Assembly (NCBI GenBank): GCA_028564705.1
Contig: JAPXFQ010002814.1
Location: 1,798,001 to 1,862,000, forward strand
DNA from: Apricaphanius iberus
Taxonomy: Eukaryota; Chordata; Actinopteri; Cyprinodontiformes; Aphaniidae
DNA length: 64,000 bases
Direction of reading: 5' to 3'
In this document: piece by piece, positions 1 to 13,000 of the stretch
How the letters are laid out: each line of letters opens with the position of its first letter
Numbering within the stretch: the stretch's first letter is position 1
Program-made: the position numbers and the translations under genes
Notes under the pieces: generated by a model
The model's input: the letters and a program-made list of their open reading frames with translations, nothing else
The model's database searches: none
What the model was told of the DNA's origin: nothing

Positions 1-3000
1 ATGAGGTGAATAGTTTAACTGATCAGTCTCTACCAGATAAACAGTATACATTATAACATAGACAACAAAGAATTCCTGATTCATCTCGGGATGAAGAAAT
101 ATTTTAAGTGGTTAAAACATCCCCTTCTCTTCCTACTAGCCCTTAACATGTCCGGATGAGATTCCAGGGATGCATCACTAACGGTATCAGGCTGATATTG
201 TTCTATTGTACTTGTACTTGTTAAAGTTGACAAATACCATCAATCAATACTTCAAATATGGAAACTCTGCAATAATTTCACAGAAAGTGTTAGAAGGATT
301 GATTTTTCACTTGACATTTTAGTTTTGCGGTCATTTTTATTGTAACAAGCAGAGAAGAAAATAAAACCTGTCTTCATATTCATTGCATTTCTTTTGTGTG
401 GTAAAAGTACCTGCATTGGTACTCGGTACTGGGCAAGTACTCAGATTCAGGTATTGGCATTGTATCGTTTAAAAAAAAAATCCTATCTTTGCATCGCTAG
501 TTTAAGTAAAAAAAATAATAATGTGTACACTTCAGTTTCGAACTGCATATTAACAGATGCTCAGGATGTAGAAAAACATACTCTGAAAAGATGGGACACA
601 AAATATAGTGTACATAAAAACAAGATAGGTTTTTGCAGTAATTTTGGAAAAACGTTAAATGCTATGTTTTCACTGAGCGGTACAGCATGGGTTGTTGTGG
701 TTCAGTACACTATTTCAAGAGAAGATTTCCATCACCTGTTAGACTCTCACTGGGCAGGCGTGGTTAAACTCAAACACCTAACATAATGTCATACTAGTGC
801 AGCTACAAACTTAACATATTAGTACTTTACGTGCTTGCCAAAAGATGTGACAATTTTCTAACAATCAATGGACTATGCTGTGTGACACCAGTAGCTCCCC
901 TCTAACGCCATACTATACCTTTGTCATTTATACCTACAACTAAGGAGGGCCTAGGAGTGGTGCAGCATGTTCTGTTGAATAGGTCGATTTCCCATTGAAA
1001 AAGAAAAAACAGCAAACTGACTGCACTGGCCCCAACTTGGCAAAAATAATTTCAGCAGCATAGAATTATTCATATCGAGGTTTGACTGGGCCATATGCAT
1101 TTGTGGTAATTGCGCTTCTTAAATTATCAAGTGCCAATAAATGCCTATGCAAATAAAGTATAAAATGCTTAGAAAGGGTGCAATGCTAACTATGCTAACA
1201 ATACCAACCCATAAAAAGTGTTTTAAAGACAGCCACATAAAAGACACCATCATATGTTCTTGTATTCAAAAGGAAAAAAAGCAATCTACAACAATTTTGG
1301 TGTTGCTTCTTAAGCCACATTCACACCTCCCATTGCGTCCAGGCAACAAAACACGCAAACAGATAAGAGTTGACTGTTCAAAATTAAAACCCAGCTGCTT
1401 GCACACCTTTAGTCCGTGTTGGTGCATCACATCAGTACGTCGAGCGGGGTTTTCTCTGTTGTTTCTCTGTTATTTCTGCATTTCCCTCGGTCTGCTCCGC
1501 GCTTCCTTTGTCTCCTTCCTCCTCTACCTGACAGATGTGTCCCTCAATGTCTTCCAGCGCTTTTTGCTGATTTCGTCTAAACACACAATGGGAAACTAGT
1601 AGAGTGTATTTAGCACCGAAGTTACCCTAACCGGGTTTTGCTAGTGTTAACTAACATAACAAGTTAAAAGAAAGTTATAAAGAAAGTTAACTGGTTATAT
1701 GGTACTCCAATATCCTTCAACATTTCTGATAGCTACTGCCGATATCTCATCCCCCCGCCATGAGCTGCTACCGCCGGCAGCTTGTCCTACACCCCCCCAC
1801 AACACCCCACCCCCACCCCCACGTTGAGTAGCTCCACCAGACATCTCGTCACTCATTAGTTGCTGCCCTGCGTTTGCTGCCACAAAGTTCAAATTTCCCA
1901 ACTTCACGCAGCACCTACGTAGACGCCTCGATGGACCGTCAGAGCAGCAGCTGCATGGACGCGCTGATGCACGCTGCCACGATGCGCAAGACTTACTGCG
2001 TGCAAGGTTGCCACCCCTTGACGGCCATTTGATGCATAGGTACCATAAACTTTGCATGTAATCTAGCTGCCCTGCTGCCTGGATGCACTGACTGCTGCAT
2101 AATTTTCTTACAGTGGAATTTTACAGTGAGCAATGCAAACTGTGCTTTATAGTTAATAAATGTTGGCTCCAGAAATGTAATTATCCTGTTTTTGACTTTG
2201 CATAACATTCTAAATTCGTGTTGTTTAGCCGTTTGGTGTTATGTCTTGCCCCAATCTCTAGAAAACAGCAGAGACTGGTGTTATAGTTAGCAATGCTAAC
2301 TCTGCAAATGGCTAATGGTGCTAATAAATAAATAATAAACATAAAATAAATAAAATAAATAAATAGATGCCATGAACCATAGGTTCTCGACTTTGTTCCA
2401 CTAAAATACTTTATTCCTGCTTTATTTAGACGTTTTCTTTTACTTTTTCTAATCCTTCCCTCTCACACGTTTACACACGGCGTAATGTCACCTATGTTTA
2501 GGAATAACTAACGAATACTCATAGCTGAAGATCTTAAGATGCCACATTTACCAAGTAACTTTCTCAAAGAAAAGCCAATCGTAAAACCAACATATCAATA
2601 ATTTCCACCCCAAAAGAGCCACAGAGATGACAAGTCTGAAATGCCAACACTTCTCTTTCAACAGTCATATAGTTTAGATTTAGCAGCTGCTGAACTGAAT
2701 GGGAATAAAAGAACAAAAAGGACCAATCTGATGCTTACGCGATCATCAACCTTGCAAATATAAATACAATTAAAAATGTGGGTAAAATATGCAGCACTAC
2801 GTCTGAAAGTGGTGCCTATATTATATTTACAACACCGGAACAAAAACAGCACTAAACATTAAAAGGAAGTTGTAAACTAAAAAGCATAACTATCAGCAGA
2901 TATTTGATTCAGATGTTGGGGTTTGAAAATAAAATGAAAAATAAACTTGAGCATCTCTAGCAGAAACACTTTTGACATTGGAAATCTTTGTTAATACTCC

Positions 3001-3932
3001 AGATGGATGGGTAATATGAACAAGACATGCCTTCTCAAGGACAGAAATTAAAACTGATGCTTGTTACACCCTGAAGATGAGCTGTAATGGAAGTAAAGGA
3101 AGACAGACTCAGGAAGGATGTGTGTGTGGGGAGCAACTCTGTCATGGTGAGGAAAGGTCAGCCTGCATAGTGGGAAGCATGATGGATGTGCACTGCCCAA
3201 AGGAATTGACAATATAAAGAGCGTGCTTTGCACTCAAAACTTCTTTAGATCACAAAATAAGCTGCCAATAAAGCGTAGCAGGGGCTTCTATTCCGTTTTT
3301 CCTGCGTGTTTTCTGATACACTGAAATGAAAACTAAGGATAGGCGATTGTTATCTACTGTATGTTAAAACTTCCATGCTTAAAATGGTATGACAAGTACA
3401 AATTTTGTAGATGTCTGAAATCTACAAATTGTAGATTATATGCATCCTCTGCCCACATTTAATGAGTGTAAATCCTTCATTTCATGAGTTGAACCCAGTT
3501 CCTATCTTAACAACTTTCTGGACCAACACATGCACAAGTCAGAGCATCGCTTAAATGCCAAGCCGGCTTGTGCTTGCAGCGATAAGGGAATTTTCCTGTG
3601 ACTCATATGCAACATCTCTCTGAAGGTTTGAGGTACGTAAAAAGAGAGCAGAGGGAATGCAGTTTGCAGCTGCTCAGCAATCTTTCTCCAAGTCAATTAA
3701 TTTCCACTGCAGAGGAATCTGCACTTAACCTTTAAATTTTTTTCCCTCTGATGTTGAACAACCTGACCCGAGCTGCTCAGCCTATTTACTGTTGCTCCAG
3801 CAAGGCTGAGCAGACATGAAATGGAAGCTGCCCTGTAGCCAGAACGACGGCCCAACTATGTAAACTGGAACAACTCTGGGAAATGAGCAAACGTCTTGAA
3901 GTGGGTTCTAAAAATAGAAGCAGTCTTCTTAC
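1..3932. other. Presumed intron 6 of the prkcsh-like gene; no exon found
   Basis: AT-rich sequence downstream of exon 6. A GC- and CpG-rich patch at about 1725-2035 on either strand codes for nothing recognisable and may be an old repeat. An A-rich (AAAT)n stretch lies at 2322-2365. The short open frames here show no family signature or splice context. Confidence 0.5.
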
Positions 3933-4062
3933 CTTTTTCCTCGGCTTTCAGAGCCTTTAATGTTTGCTCCCTGAGTCGGTCAGCTTCATGTTTCCTCCTC
4001 CTGTGCTCCTCTAATTTGATCTGCAGATCTTCAGCAGCCCGCTGAAGCTCTCTGAGCTGTGC
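3933..4062 (-). CDS. prkcsh: prkcsh-like exon 6 (coiled coil)
   Basis: Acceptor ctctgcag|GCACAG and donor AAAAAG|gtaaga. It codes for residues 158-200 ([20 protein letters not shown], then a lysine/arginine/glutamate-rich helix), matching the heptad-rich segment of PRKCSH. The next exon (phase 1) was not found in the remaining 3.9 kb to the left edge. Confidence 0.85.
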
Positions 4063-7000
4063 CTGCAGAGAGACAAGGCAAACATGATTAGACCAAACAT
4101 TCACTGTTATAATTTAAGAGCTTTGTGATTTCTGCATTCTTGTGCCAGCACTGTTAAGGGTTCCTCACTAACATCCACAGGCCTTTAGTCATACTATATT
4201 TTCGGTCAGCACCATAAAACTGGAGCAGGCAGGGCCATGTATTTTGTTTACAAGCCTTAAACTCTTCTAATGAAGTAGGCATGGGGATAATTTTCCAGAA
4301 GCATCTGAAATAAAACATATCCTTGTTCTTTTTCCACTTATCCCCTTCTTCTTCTAGTGCATTTATTTTTCAGAACAGGAGATTGATTCACAGTTGATAT
4401 ACCCGGTCAGCAGAGCTAATTTTTCAGACTGAATGAGGTCATTCAAAATGGGATTCCTTATAAACTCGTTATGACACACACACATTGCACTTACATATAA
4501 CTTATTACGCTCACTTATTTACAGCCATGCATTCCCAGTATACTTTCGGTTTTCTCCAAGATATTTATTACTCTTTGTAATTTGTGGCATACATAAATTT
4601 GCTTTCATTCCTAATCTTAAAGCTGGAGTGTCAAAAAACAGTGGTTAGGCAATCAACCTGGGAAGTTCAGGGTCATGTGCAACCTTTGTTTTCTACTATT
4701 CCTAGCGTTTTGCATAAAACGCCAGATTTATGATGTGCACAAGTAATAGTGCTGAGGACAGACACCTGAGCTGTCGATTTCTGCAACTTCTTCAGAGTTA
4801 CAATGGACCTCTCTGATGTTTCTCTAAATATTCTCCTTATCCAGCCATTGTAGGGGAAGTCCGATTTCTTAGCAGTTTAATAGCTGTGTTATACACCTTC
4901 CATGAATTTAAAATGAATTGAACATAATGCAGAGGATTTTCTTAAAGATATGAGGGTAAAGATAGCCAAATACTACTGTATGCCAATATTTTTAACATCA
5001 TGAATCCTTTTCCTTGAAATTCCCAATTATGTTTCACTTTGACTAAAACATACATGCAAATGTTTAAGTGTTGGACAGCAATACATTTGGATTTGTCATT
5101 GGATTTTTGTTGATGAAGAGTTCAAGTGCTTCTATTTGGATTTTCAAATTATGATATTGAGCGTCAAAGCGAAGCAGCTGGGATGAGCATCAGTTTCTTT
5201 ACGACAGAGACCATGTTTCTCAGTCGCCGTCTCAAGCGGAAGACTTTACGCGTTTTGGCATCTTGCTTATGAGTGAGGGAGGGTCACAGTACAAGACGAC
5301 TTGGTGCTTTGATAACATAATTTCCAAAAGATATAAACTATCAAGGCATATCAAGAAAATATCAAGGCATATGTAAGAAATATCCAAAGCTGAAATGAAG
5401 CTAGAGCAAAAGTTAGGTTAGCTTGAGAACTCGGGGAAACATTTTAAATTTAGTCTGTCTCTTCTCCATATATTAGTATATACATCACCTGACCACTAAA
5501 CAACCTGCTTATTGATGAAAAAGCATATTCAGTCGTGGCTGCTTCTGCATCACAGACTCATTAAAATGAGCTCCATAAGACTGACAGCTGTTAACACCCA
5601 AACACAACCCATCATCACTCTCTGTAACAGAGCAATTTGCATCAAACAGGAACAGCTTCATTTGTGTAAATGTGTGTCCATGCTTGTTTGTGTGTCGACT
5701 CTGCCTTCCATTCTCTCCTCAGAGACGCCTGTGATGCACTGATGGATTGTGGGGATTTCAGCCAGGGATGACTACCTTTCTAGGCCACGCCGTTCGCTTG
5801 TGTATCTTCAGTCTGCAGCACTGATTTATGGGCTCCATTACCAGAGCACAAAAAGATTTCTACTTGTGAGAAAAACAACTAAAATGTAAGAAACTGATTT
5901 TTTTTTTATTCTACAATCTAATAAAAAATTTGGTTGCAAAATCTTTTGTGTTAGAAATAAGACTTTGCACAATAATTTATTTTGTTGAGAACCTGTAAAG
6001 TTGCTAAAACAAAAAACAGACATCACTTTTTCAGAAATTTTAAAAAAATTAACAAAGTTAGTAATTTCTCCCTGTCCTACTTCATGTTTGAAGATGTACT
6101 ATTTAGCTTGGGAAACACTAAAGTTAATCACAAGCTTCCTGAATGAACATGTCTCTGAAAGCCAGTTTTTATTTATTTGCATTTTCAGAAATGATTATAT
6201 CAAACGAGGGGCTATAATGCGGTAAAAAAAAAAAAATCATAACAGAACATTTGTCTTTAAACCATGAAACAAAAGCAGGAAGAGTTCATTTTTGAGTAAT
6301 TGTTTAAGGTTTTCAACAGCACGGCCCGAAGGCAACCCTGCTATGTCAAGAAAGACGATAATCACAAAGTGTGAAAATGCTGGAAGAACTGGGGAACACT
6401 TTAGCCTCAATCTGCCATTCAGCTGGCAGAAAAAAAGAATATGGGCAGGAGGGGAAATACAAGCATGCATGTTGGTGAGAAAACAAAACCCCAAAGACCT
6501 TCAGCTAGGTAAGTTTGTAAGCCCTTCCCCTAAAATTGTATTACAACCAAAATGTTTAGCAATAGAAAGAGATTTCTGAAATCTGAAAAGTTCTTGAACA
6601 AAAACGGTTCTCTGAAATGCTTAAAAATCCTCTGAAACGAGGTGGGGTTTTTAAACAGGGGATTTTAATGGAAAAGGATTGTGGGCAACCATGACAAAGT
6701 CACAGGGCTGTAAAATGTGCTGCAGAGACGAAGAGTCCTTCAGCGTCCAAGAAAGTATTCTAAAGTGGCTGGGATTGAATGTTGGCCAATAGTCATGAAA
6801 GAAAGGAAAAAATAAAAAGGATAGAAAGAGGATAATCAATACTCAAACTGTAGCACCAACTTAAACATTTACTCTTGGATAACTGATGAAAAATATTCTT
6901 GTGATCTTAAAGGGTAATGGGTACGCTGTGATCATAAAGGGATGGACATGGTCAGCTACAATACACAGGTAAACTGTGTCATTGCAAAGATGATCAATTG

Positions 7001-10000
7001 GGAATAAGGGGCCCAAAGTGTGCCAAGAAAATGTCCCCCACACCATTACCACCTGCCTGAACCGTTGTTACAAGGCAGGATGGATCCATGCTTTCATGTT
7101 GTTGACGCCAAATTCTGACCCTACCATCTGAATGTCGCAGCAGAAATCGAGACTCATCAGACCAGGCAATATTTTTCCAATCATCCATTGTCCAATTTTA
7201 ATGAGTGTAAGGTCAAAGTAGTGATTTCAAATAAACTTCATTTTTAAATAAAGTAAAAAGTAAACAAAAAAAGTAAAATATAGAAAATAAAATAAACAAG
7301 TGAAATAAATAAATAAATAAAAAAACACGTGGAAGTAGGTCAAGGAACAGCTGGAACTAATTTACAATCGTGAGCGTGTGCCCTCTTAATGTTTGTGCAC
7401 AATGCTAGGTGAGAGGAAAACTTTAACAGCACCTGGAGGAAGCACAAATAAGGCGAACCTCCAAAGAAACATCACAAAAAGCATCTAAACGACTGGAAAG
7501 GAAGCCGGTAAGACGCTGAACTGAAATGCATTAATTTGTGATGTTGATCAGCTAATTATGTTTGTGTAGTGCAGGTCAAAGCGGGTGACGTAGATGTTTA
7601 TGTGCATCATAAAATGTGTGGTTAAGCAATTTGATAATCAACTGGGTATTTGTACTTGAAATCTTTTTATAATAAGTAAGTTATTTATTCAAAATCTGCT
7701 AATTATTCACGTTTTTATAGTAATTTAATTGCAAATGTTGTTAGTCATGAATTTAAATTAATCTTAGTATGAATTAATCATGTTGTATTTTGGTATCAAT
7801 CGAATTAGACAAAATTGAATGGGTTTCTTAGTGTACACACTGTTAGGTTTAGGTTTTTCACTTGCTTTCTTGGCTTACCTCATTCTAACAAACGCTGCTT
7901 CTGTATGTTATCTGCAGGAAAATAAAGGAGCTAAACAGAAAAGAAGCTCAGGAGGTGTGAGTAAAGTCTGGTGGAAAAATTCTCCATTTAGATGCTCCCT
8001 TTCAAGTGGGATTTTTATACCACACAAGCAACTTGACAGTGAGCAAGCGGTGTGGTCTTCTGCTGCTGTAGCCCATCTGCCTCAAGTTCAACATCTTGTG
8101 CGTTCAGATATGCTCTCCTGCATACCTTGTTTGTAACAAATGGTTATTGGGGTTAGTGTTGCCTTTCTATCAGCTCAAACCAGTCTGGCCATTCTCCTCT
8201 GACCTCTGACATCAACAAGGCGTTTTCGCCCACAGAACTGCCGCTAAATTGATACTTTCCCTTTTTCGGACCATTCTCTTTAAACCCTTAAGATGCTTTT
8301 GTGCAAAAAATCCCAGTAGATCAGTGGTTTCTGAAATATTCACACCAGCCCATCTGGCACCAACAATTAGCCACGTTCAAAGTCACTTAAATCACATTTC
8401 TTTCCCATTCTGAAGCTTGGTTTGTACTGCATCAGATCTTTGTGAACATGTCTACATACCTAAATGCATTGAGTTTCCACTATACAAGTGCTGGCCAGTA
8501 AATTAGAATATCATCAAAAAGTTGAATTATTTCAGTAATTCCATTCAAAACGTGAAACTTGTATACTGTATACTTTCCTTCCACACATAGTGATATATTT
8601 CAAGTGTTTATTAATTTTCATTTTTATTATTCCAACTGACAGCTAATGAAAACACCAAATTCAGTAGCTCAGAAAATTAGAATATTCTGAAAAGGCTCAA
8701 TATAGAAGACACCTGGTGCCACTCTAATCAGCTGATTAACTCAAAACACCTGCAAAGGCCTTTAAAAGGTCCCTCAGTCTTGTTCTGAAGGCTCCACAAT
8801 CATGGGGAAGACTTCTGACTTAACAGCTGTCCAAAAGACGACCATTGACACCTTGTACAAGGAGGGCAAGACACAAAAGGTGATTGCTAAAGAAGCTGGC
8901 TGTTCGCAGAGCTCTGTGTCCAAGCACATTAACAGACAGGCGAAGGGACGGAAAAAATGTGGTAGAAAAAAGTGTACAAGCTCTAGGGATAACCGCACCC
9001 TGCAGAGAATTGTGACGACAAACCCATTCAAAAATGTGGGGGAGATCCACAAAGAGTGGACTGCAGCTGGAGTCAGCGCTTCAAGAACCACCACGAAGAG
9101 ACTCATGAAAGACATGGGATTCAGCTGTCGCATTCCGTGTGTCAAGCCACTCTTGAACAAGAAACAGCGTAAGAAGCGTCTCGCCTGGGCCAAGGACAAA
9201 AAGGACTGGACTGCTGCTGAGTGGTCCAAAGTTATGTTTTCTGATGAAAGCAATTTTTGCATTTCCTTTGGAAATCAAGGACCCAGAGTCTGGAGGAAGA
9301 GCGGAGAAGCACAGAATCCACGTTGCATGAGGTCCAGTGTAAAGTTTCCACCGTCAGTGATGGTGTGGGGTGCCATGTCATCTGCCGGTGTTGGCCCACT
9401 CTGTTTCCTGAGGTCCAAGGTCAATGCAGCCGTCTACCAGGAAGTTTTAGAGCACTTCATGCTTCCTGCTGCTGACCAACTTTATGGGGATGCAGACTTC
9501 ACTTTTCAACAGGACTTGGCACCTGCACACAGTGCCAAAACCACCAGTACCTGGTTCAAGGACCATGGTATCCCTGTCCTTGATTGGCCAGCAAACTCGC
9601 CTGACCTTAACCCCATAGAAAATCTATGGGGTATTGTGAAGCGGAAGATGCAATACGCTAGACCCAACAATGCAGAGGAGCTGAAGACGACTATCAGAGC
9701 AACCTGGGCTCTCATAACACCTGAGCAGTGCAACAGACTGATCGAGTCCATGCCACGCCGCATTACTGCAGTGATGGAGGCAAAAGGAGCCCCGACTAAG
9801 TATTGAGTGCTATACATGCACATTCTTTTCATGTTCATTCTTTTCAGTTGGCCAACATTTAAAAAAAAACATTTTTTTTCATTGGCCTTTAAAATATTCT
9901 AATTTTTTGAGATACCAAATTTGGAGTTTTCATTAGTTGTCACTTATAAATATCAAAATTAAAAGAAATAAACATTGGAAATACATTGGTCTGTGTGCAT

Positions 10001-13000
10001 TGCATGAATATAATGTACAAGTTTCACGTTTTGAATGGAATTACTGAAATAATTCAACTTTTTGATGATATTCTAATTTACTGGCCAGCACCTGTATGTG
10101 ATTGGCCGATTACAAATCTGCTGTTCTCAGAAACAATGTCATGAAAAACTCAAATAGAGTACACATTACTTCTTCATGCCATGAACTATAGTGTCAAGAA
10201 AAACTGAGATATTCAAGGAAGAGGAAAGTTGGAACTTCAGAAAAAAAAGGAAGGTTTGTATTATAAACTGGCTCGGACTGTACAACAGGCGTATGTACCA
10301 GCAGGTGCTGTGAACGTGCATACTAAAACAGCACGACAGAGCACAAGCTGCTCACTTCGAAAATAAATCCTCAGAAAATTAACCTCGACATCCCCAGTTT
10401 CTCAAGTGTGTTAGCCAGCTAGCCAGGTGATAACAGTGCAGTTATAATGTGGAAGTGCAAGCTAGTAAGGGGAAAAGGTAATTTGATGTGCAGAGGATAA
10501 CAACAACAAAGATCCTTAACAAGAATGCAGCATATTAAAAGCAGACTGTACAGCCTGTTTTAGAGGACACTTGTATTTTTCCCTCTATGTCATTGTATTG
10601 GCCTACTATCAAAATGTGCACAGTTATTAGCTTCAAATTAATATACAATAATTATAGAGGGGAAAATGCTAATTTTGTCCTAATTATATTATGTTTTTAA
10701 CTTAACATCATCCTTTGGGGAACATCTCTCTGATATTTTCCGCAGGTTGATTTTAGACTTCATTTGAATCTCCCTCATTGGTGGCTAATTTATGCAATAT
10801 CCTTAAATTTGATTAATTTTTTGCATTTGCAATTCAACAAAGTTGTATTAAAATCTACCTATAAGAATTATATGGCAAATTTCTAATCTTCGGTTTTATC
10901 AAAGCTCTGCCCCGTCAGTAATTATTTTAACCAATTCAGATTAGGAAACCATAATGTAAGAAGATATAAGAACAGCATTCAAATATTTTCCTCTTGTCTT
11001 CCTACCTAAGCGATACAAAATTATCTACATACAGTGGGGAGAACAAGTATTTGATACACTGCTGATTTTTTTAAGTTTTGCCACTTACAAAGCAAGTAGA
11101 TGTCTGTAATTTGTATCAAAGCTACTCTTCAACTGTGATGGAGAGAATCTAAAACAAAAATGCAGAAAATCACAGTGGATTAGGGATGGGTATCGTTTAG
11201 GTTTTATCCAGTACTGATGCCAAACCAGTACTTTTGAACCTGTGCTGGTGCTTAAACAGTGCTCGAAACAAGGCTTAAAAAATGGAAAACATACAAAATT
11301 CGTCCAAAACCCACGTATTTATTTATTTTTAATAGGAATGTTAAACTATTAAAAATAAGTATCTAATTAATCACAGGGTGGCCATGAATTAAACACCATT
11401 CCTAAATCTGACCACAAAAACTAAAGGACAAATCTAGATGCAGTTGCTCTTTTTTTTTTAAATATAGGAAATATCAATTAAATTTTAGTTTTGAACTCCA
11501 CAATCCTCTTCACAATGCATGTGTGGTCTCATATGAAAAATAGTAACAAATAGAGGTGGAACTAACAGTAATATGAATTAAATTAACATTTGGATATCAC
11601 CAGTCTATGTTAAACATCACATAAATCAAATGTAATACAGACTTAGTAATCAAATGTTGCAATTTACCATTTTCCAATAAGTAAACACTAAATAAAACCC
11701 CGGTTCATCACAACAGGAAATGAACACTCTTATTCTGAAGATGTACACAGCTACTACCGCTAATAGTTGGCACTAATTTAAGTCCAAAAACGTCACTTTA
11801 ACAGAATAACTCACTATGAAATGTACTGAAGCTATACAGTGATACAAAATGCATAGATCAACATATATATGGAGCATTTAAGCTCTGCACTGCACATAGC
11901 GAGCTGACATCCCAAGCTGACGGTAAGAAAATTCCCCAGAAAAATTATGAACTTAATTATATTAACCCAATACACCAATAATATATTTACATGTCATTCA
12001 CGTCCACATGCTGCTGCACAACAATCCGCAGTTTGGCTGGTTAGGAAGGAGAACTGGTGTGTTGCGGGCTGAATCATAAACAAGGAGGTGTTCTGTGCAT
12101 GCGTCAATTGCGTTTAAAAAAAAGAAGAGTTAATTGTAAGAATTAATGGACCTGTGTTGGTACGTTAATTTTGACAGTGCTAACTTTAAGCAGTTTTTTC
12201 GGGGGTTTTTTGCAAAAAGAGCGCCATATTACCTTTTCTATTTATGTACAGTACAGACCAAAAGTTTGGACACACCTTTTCGTTCAGTGCGTTTTCTTTT
12301 TTCATGACTATTGACATTACAGATTCTCATTGAAGGCATCAGAAATATAAATGAACACATATGGAATTATTTTGTACTTTTCCAGAAATTGTGAAATAAC
12401 CTGGCCTCCAAAGTCATCGGACCTGAAGCCAATTGAGATGATTTGGGGTGAGCTGAACTTCAGAGTGAAGGCAAAAGGGCCAACAAGAACTAAGTATCTT
12501 TGGGAACTCCTTCAAGACTGTTGGAAAACCATTTCAGGTGACTACCTCCTTAAGCTCAATAGAATGCAAAGCAGTAATCAGAGCAAAGGGTGGCTACTTT
12601 GAGGAATCTAAAATATAACACATGTATTCAGTTATTTCACCCTTTTTGTTTAAGTACATACAGTAATTCCATACATCATGTGTCCACTCATAGTTTTGAT
12701 GCCCTTAATTCAGAATCTACAATGTAGTCATGAAAAGAAAGGAAACTAATTCAATGAGAAGGTGTGTCCAAACTTTTGGTCTGTACTGTAGGGCATTACT
12801 TTTTGCTGATGGCATGCCCAGAATCCACAGTGCTTGACATCTTCAGTAAAAAAAGGACAGAAAAAAGGCACTGAAATGCGCGCTGCTCTTCAGTCTGGTT
12901 ACTACCGTTTATGTCAGAATCAGTGCCATAATGGCACCAGATAATTAATTTACATTTTATTGTATGACATAAGTATCTGATCGCCCATCAACCAGTAAGA

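Noticed and set aside
1695..2208. GC-rich minus-strand open frames
   Set aside because: Low-complexity glycine/serine translation, no matching splice phase to exon 6 and no PRKCSH motif.
7819..8136. 105-codon frame with a hydrophobic start
   Set aside because: Its last codons enter the old repeat and no family motif or splice support exists.
8774..9838. Several minus-strand and shifted frames in the Tc1 element
   Set aside because: They overlap the intact plus-strand transposase and carry no motif.
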